From: Candidatus Hodarchaeota archaeon
GTDB taxonomy: Archaea; Asgardarchaeota; Heimdallarchaeia; Hodarchaeales; YT1-057
Length of the DNA: 5,746 nucleotides
Assembly: GCA_016839955.1 (NCBI GenBank)
Contig: JAEOTI010000640.1
Coordinates: 1 to 5,746, forward strand
Reading direction: 5' to 3'
This document shows positions 4,829-5,746 of this stretch, in pieces (positions within the stretch are counted from its first letter, which is position 1; each line of letters opens with the position of its first letter). The notes under the pieces are model-generated. The model saw nothing but the letters and a program-made list of their open reading frames with translations. It ran no database searches and had not been told where the DNA came from. A program made the position numbers and the translations under genes.

Positions 4829-5746
4829 ATGTTAGAGTTGAATAAAGAGCATTACAATATTGTGAAACCGATATTTGAAAATCTATTAGACTTTAATTTA
4901 CACCTCGTTGCTATTTTAGAGGGAACATCAAAAGGAAAGGTCCTTGTTGATAATCTTTCAACTCCCAACTCAGCTTTAACGGTATCTCCAGTTCAAGTGT
5001 ACTACCTAGGAGGTTCAGAAGAGAATGATAGGATCAGTCGAGAAATAAACCAAAAATTTCCTGATAATAAGGACTTCTATTGTTGGTATAACAGTAACTG
5101 GGAAAGTAAATGTGAAATTATTTTTGAAAAACGCTATGTAAGGAAAGCACTACGACGATATTACCTTCTAAAGGACACTAAAATCGAAAACTGGAGAAAT
5201 TATATGCCTGATGGCTTTACTATGGAGTTTGTAGATGAAGATTTCATCAAAAGAGATTTGAAAAATATGGATTCAGTCAGAGACTGGATTTTTGTTGAAT
5301 GGGTTTCACCTAAATTGTTTTTTGACATTGGTTTTGGATATGCGCTTGTTGATAACGAAAATCAGATAATTGTGAGTCATAGTTTAGCAGATTATGTCAG
5401 TGGTGAAAAGTGTGAGACTGGAATTAGAACCGATTGGGATTATCGACGAATGGGTTATGGAACAGCAACAGTCGCTGCGGTTGTTGAATACTGCCTTTCT
5501 CATGGATTTAAAGAAATTGGGTGGCATTGTTGGGATAGCAACATTGGATCGATTAAAATCGCAGAAAAGGTTGGTTTTGAACTAAACCGAGAATACATTA
5601 TTTACTTAAATCACTGGGCAGCTGAGAATGTGAGTGATTGGACACAAACACAATTTAGAGATTTTGCAGAAGATTATGAACGAGAATTAAAGGAAATAAT
5701 TCCTAATACTGGGTTCCCCTTTGTAGTTACGGCAAAAGCCTGGGCC
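4829..5746 (+). CDS. GNAT-family acetyltransferase, 3' partial
   Basis: The frame from ATG 4829 stays open for 306 codons to the window edge, so the stop lies outside. The product resembles large GNAT enzymes of the GNAT_acetyltran (PF12746-like) group. A divergent N-terminal half (about 1-130) precedes a C-terminal catalytic half holding GIRTDWDYRRMGYGTA (198-213; acetyl-CoA loop R206-x-x-G209-x-G211), a helix AAVVEYCLSHGFKEIGW and the pattern WHCWDSNIGSIKIAEKVGF (232-250), matching the family form W-x-C-x-x-x-N-x-x-S-x-x-x-A-x-x-x-G-F. After that, an acidic and aromatic C-terminal segment (about 260-306) continues. It lies 14 nt after the preceding acetyltransferase stop with its own SD, so the two are probably co-transcribed with RIO1. 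The substrate is unknown; the protein is unrelated in detail to its neighbour, so this is not a recent duplication. Confidence 0.85.
   Translation, partial: MLELNKEHYNIVKPIFENLLDFNLHLVAILEGTSKGKVLVDNLSTPNSALTVSPVQVYYLGGSEENDRISREINQKFPDNKDFYCWYNSNWESKCEIIFEKRYVRKALRRYYLLKDTKIENWRNYMPDGFTMEFVDEDFIKRDLKNMDSVRDWIFVEWVSPKLFFDIGFGYALVDNENQIIVSHSLADYVSGEKCETGIRTDWDYRRMGYGTATVAAVVEYCLSHGFKEIGWHCWDSNIGSIKIAEKVGFELNREYIIYLNHWAAENVSDWTQTQFRDFAEDYERELKEIIPNTGFPFVVTAKAWA

Overview
The window looks like a piece of a low-GC archaeal chromosome. The evidence is a RIO1-type atypical protein kinase (a family near-universal in archaea and eukaryotes), TATA-like boxes at plausible distances upstream of genes, strong Shine-Dalgarno (SD) sites of the GGAGG type, and an NatA-like ABC exporter pair. 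The style of the proteins (AT-rich genes, RIO1 with a C-terminal extension, several large GNAT acetyltransferases) would fit an Asgard-type archaeon. That placement is an impression, not something the sequence proves.

Layout. Positions 12-1986 on the minus strand hold a two-gene ABC exporter operon: the ATPase comes first (1036-1986) and the ABC-2 membrane subunit second (12-1034). One base separates the genes, and the permease SD lies inside the end of the ATPase gene. Positions 1987-2828 form an 842-bp divergent intergenic region with no convincing long gene. It holds several short inverted repeats, TATA-like boxes, a possible pair of overlapping tiny ORFs, and a 12-bp perfect hairpin in the presumed leader of the next gene. 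Positions 2829-5746 on the plus strand form a three-gene cluster: RIO1 kinase (TTG start), a tandem-GNAT acetyltransferase, and a second GNAT acetyltransferase that runs off the right edge.

How the genes work together. The left pair should assemble into one ATP-driven transporter whose substrate cannot be read from sequence. The right cluster couples a kinase known elsewhere for late small-ribosomal-subunit maturation with two N-acyltransferases. The tight spacing suggests co-transcription, and a link to ribosome or translation-factor modification is possible but only inferred.

The oddest point is the second gene of the right cluster. Its reading frame is open from directly after the RIO1 stop codon, in the same frame, and its first 100 codons look like real GNAT protein. 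Yet that stretch contains no ATG, GTG or TTG. Either it starts at ATA/ATT, or it is made by readthrough of the RIO1 TAA, or a start codon has been lost by mutation or sequencing error. The last gene has no stop codon in the window.
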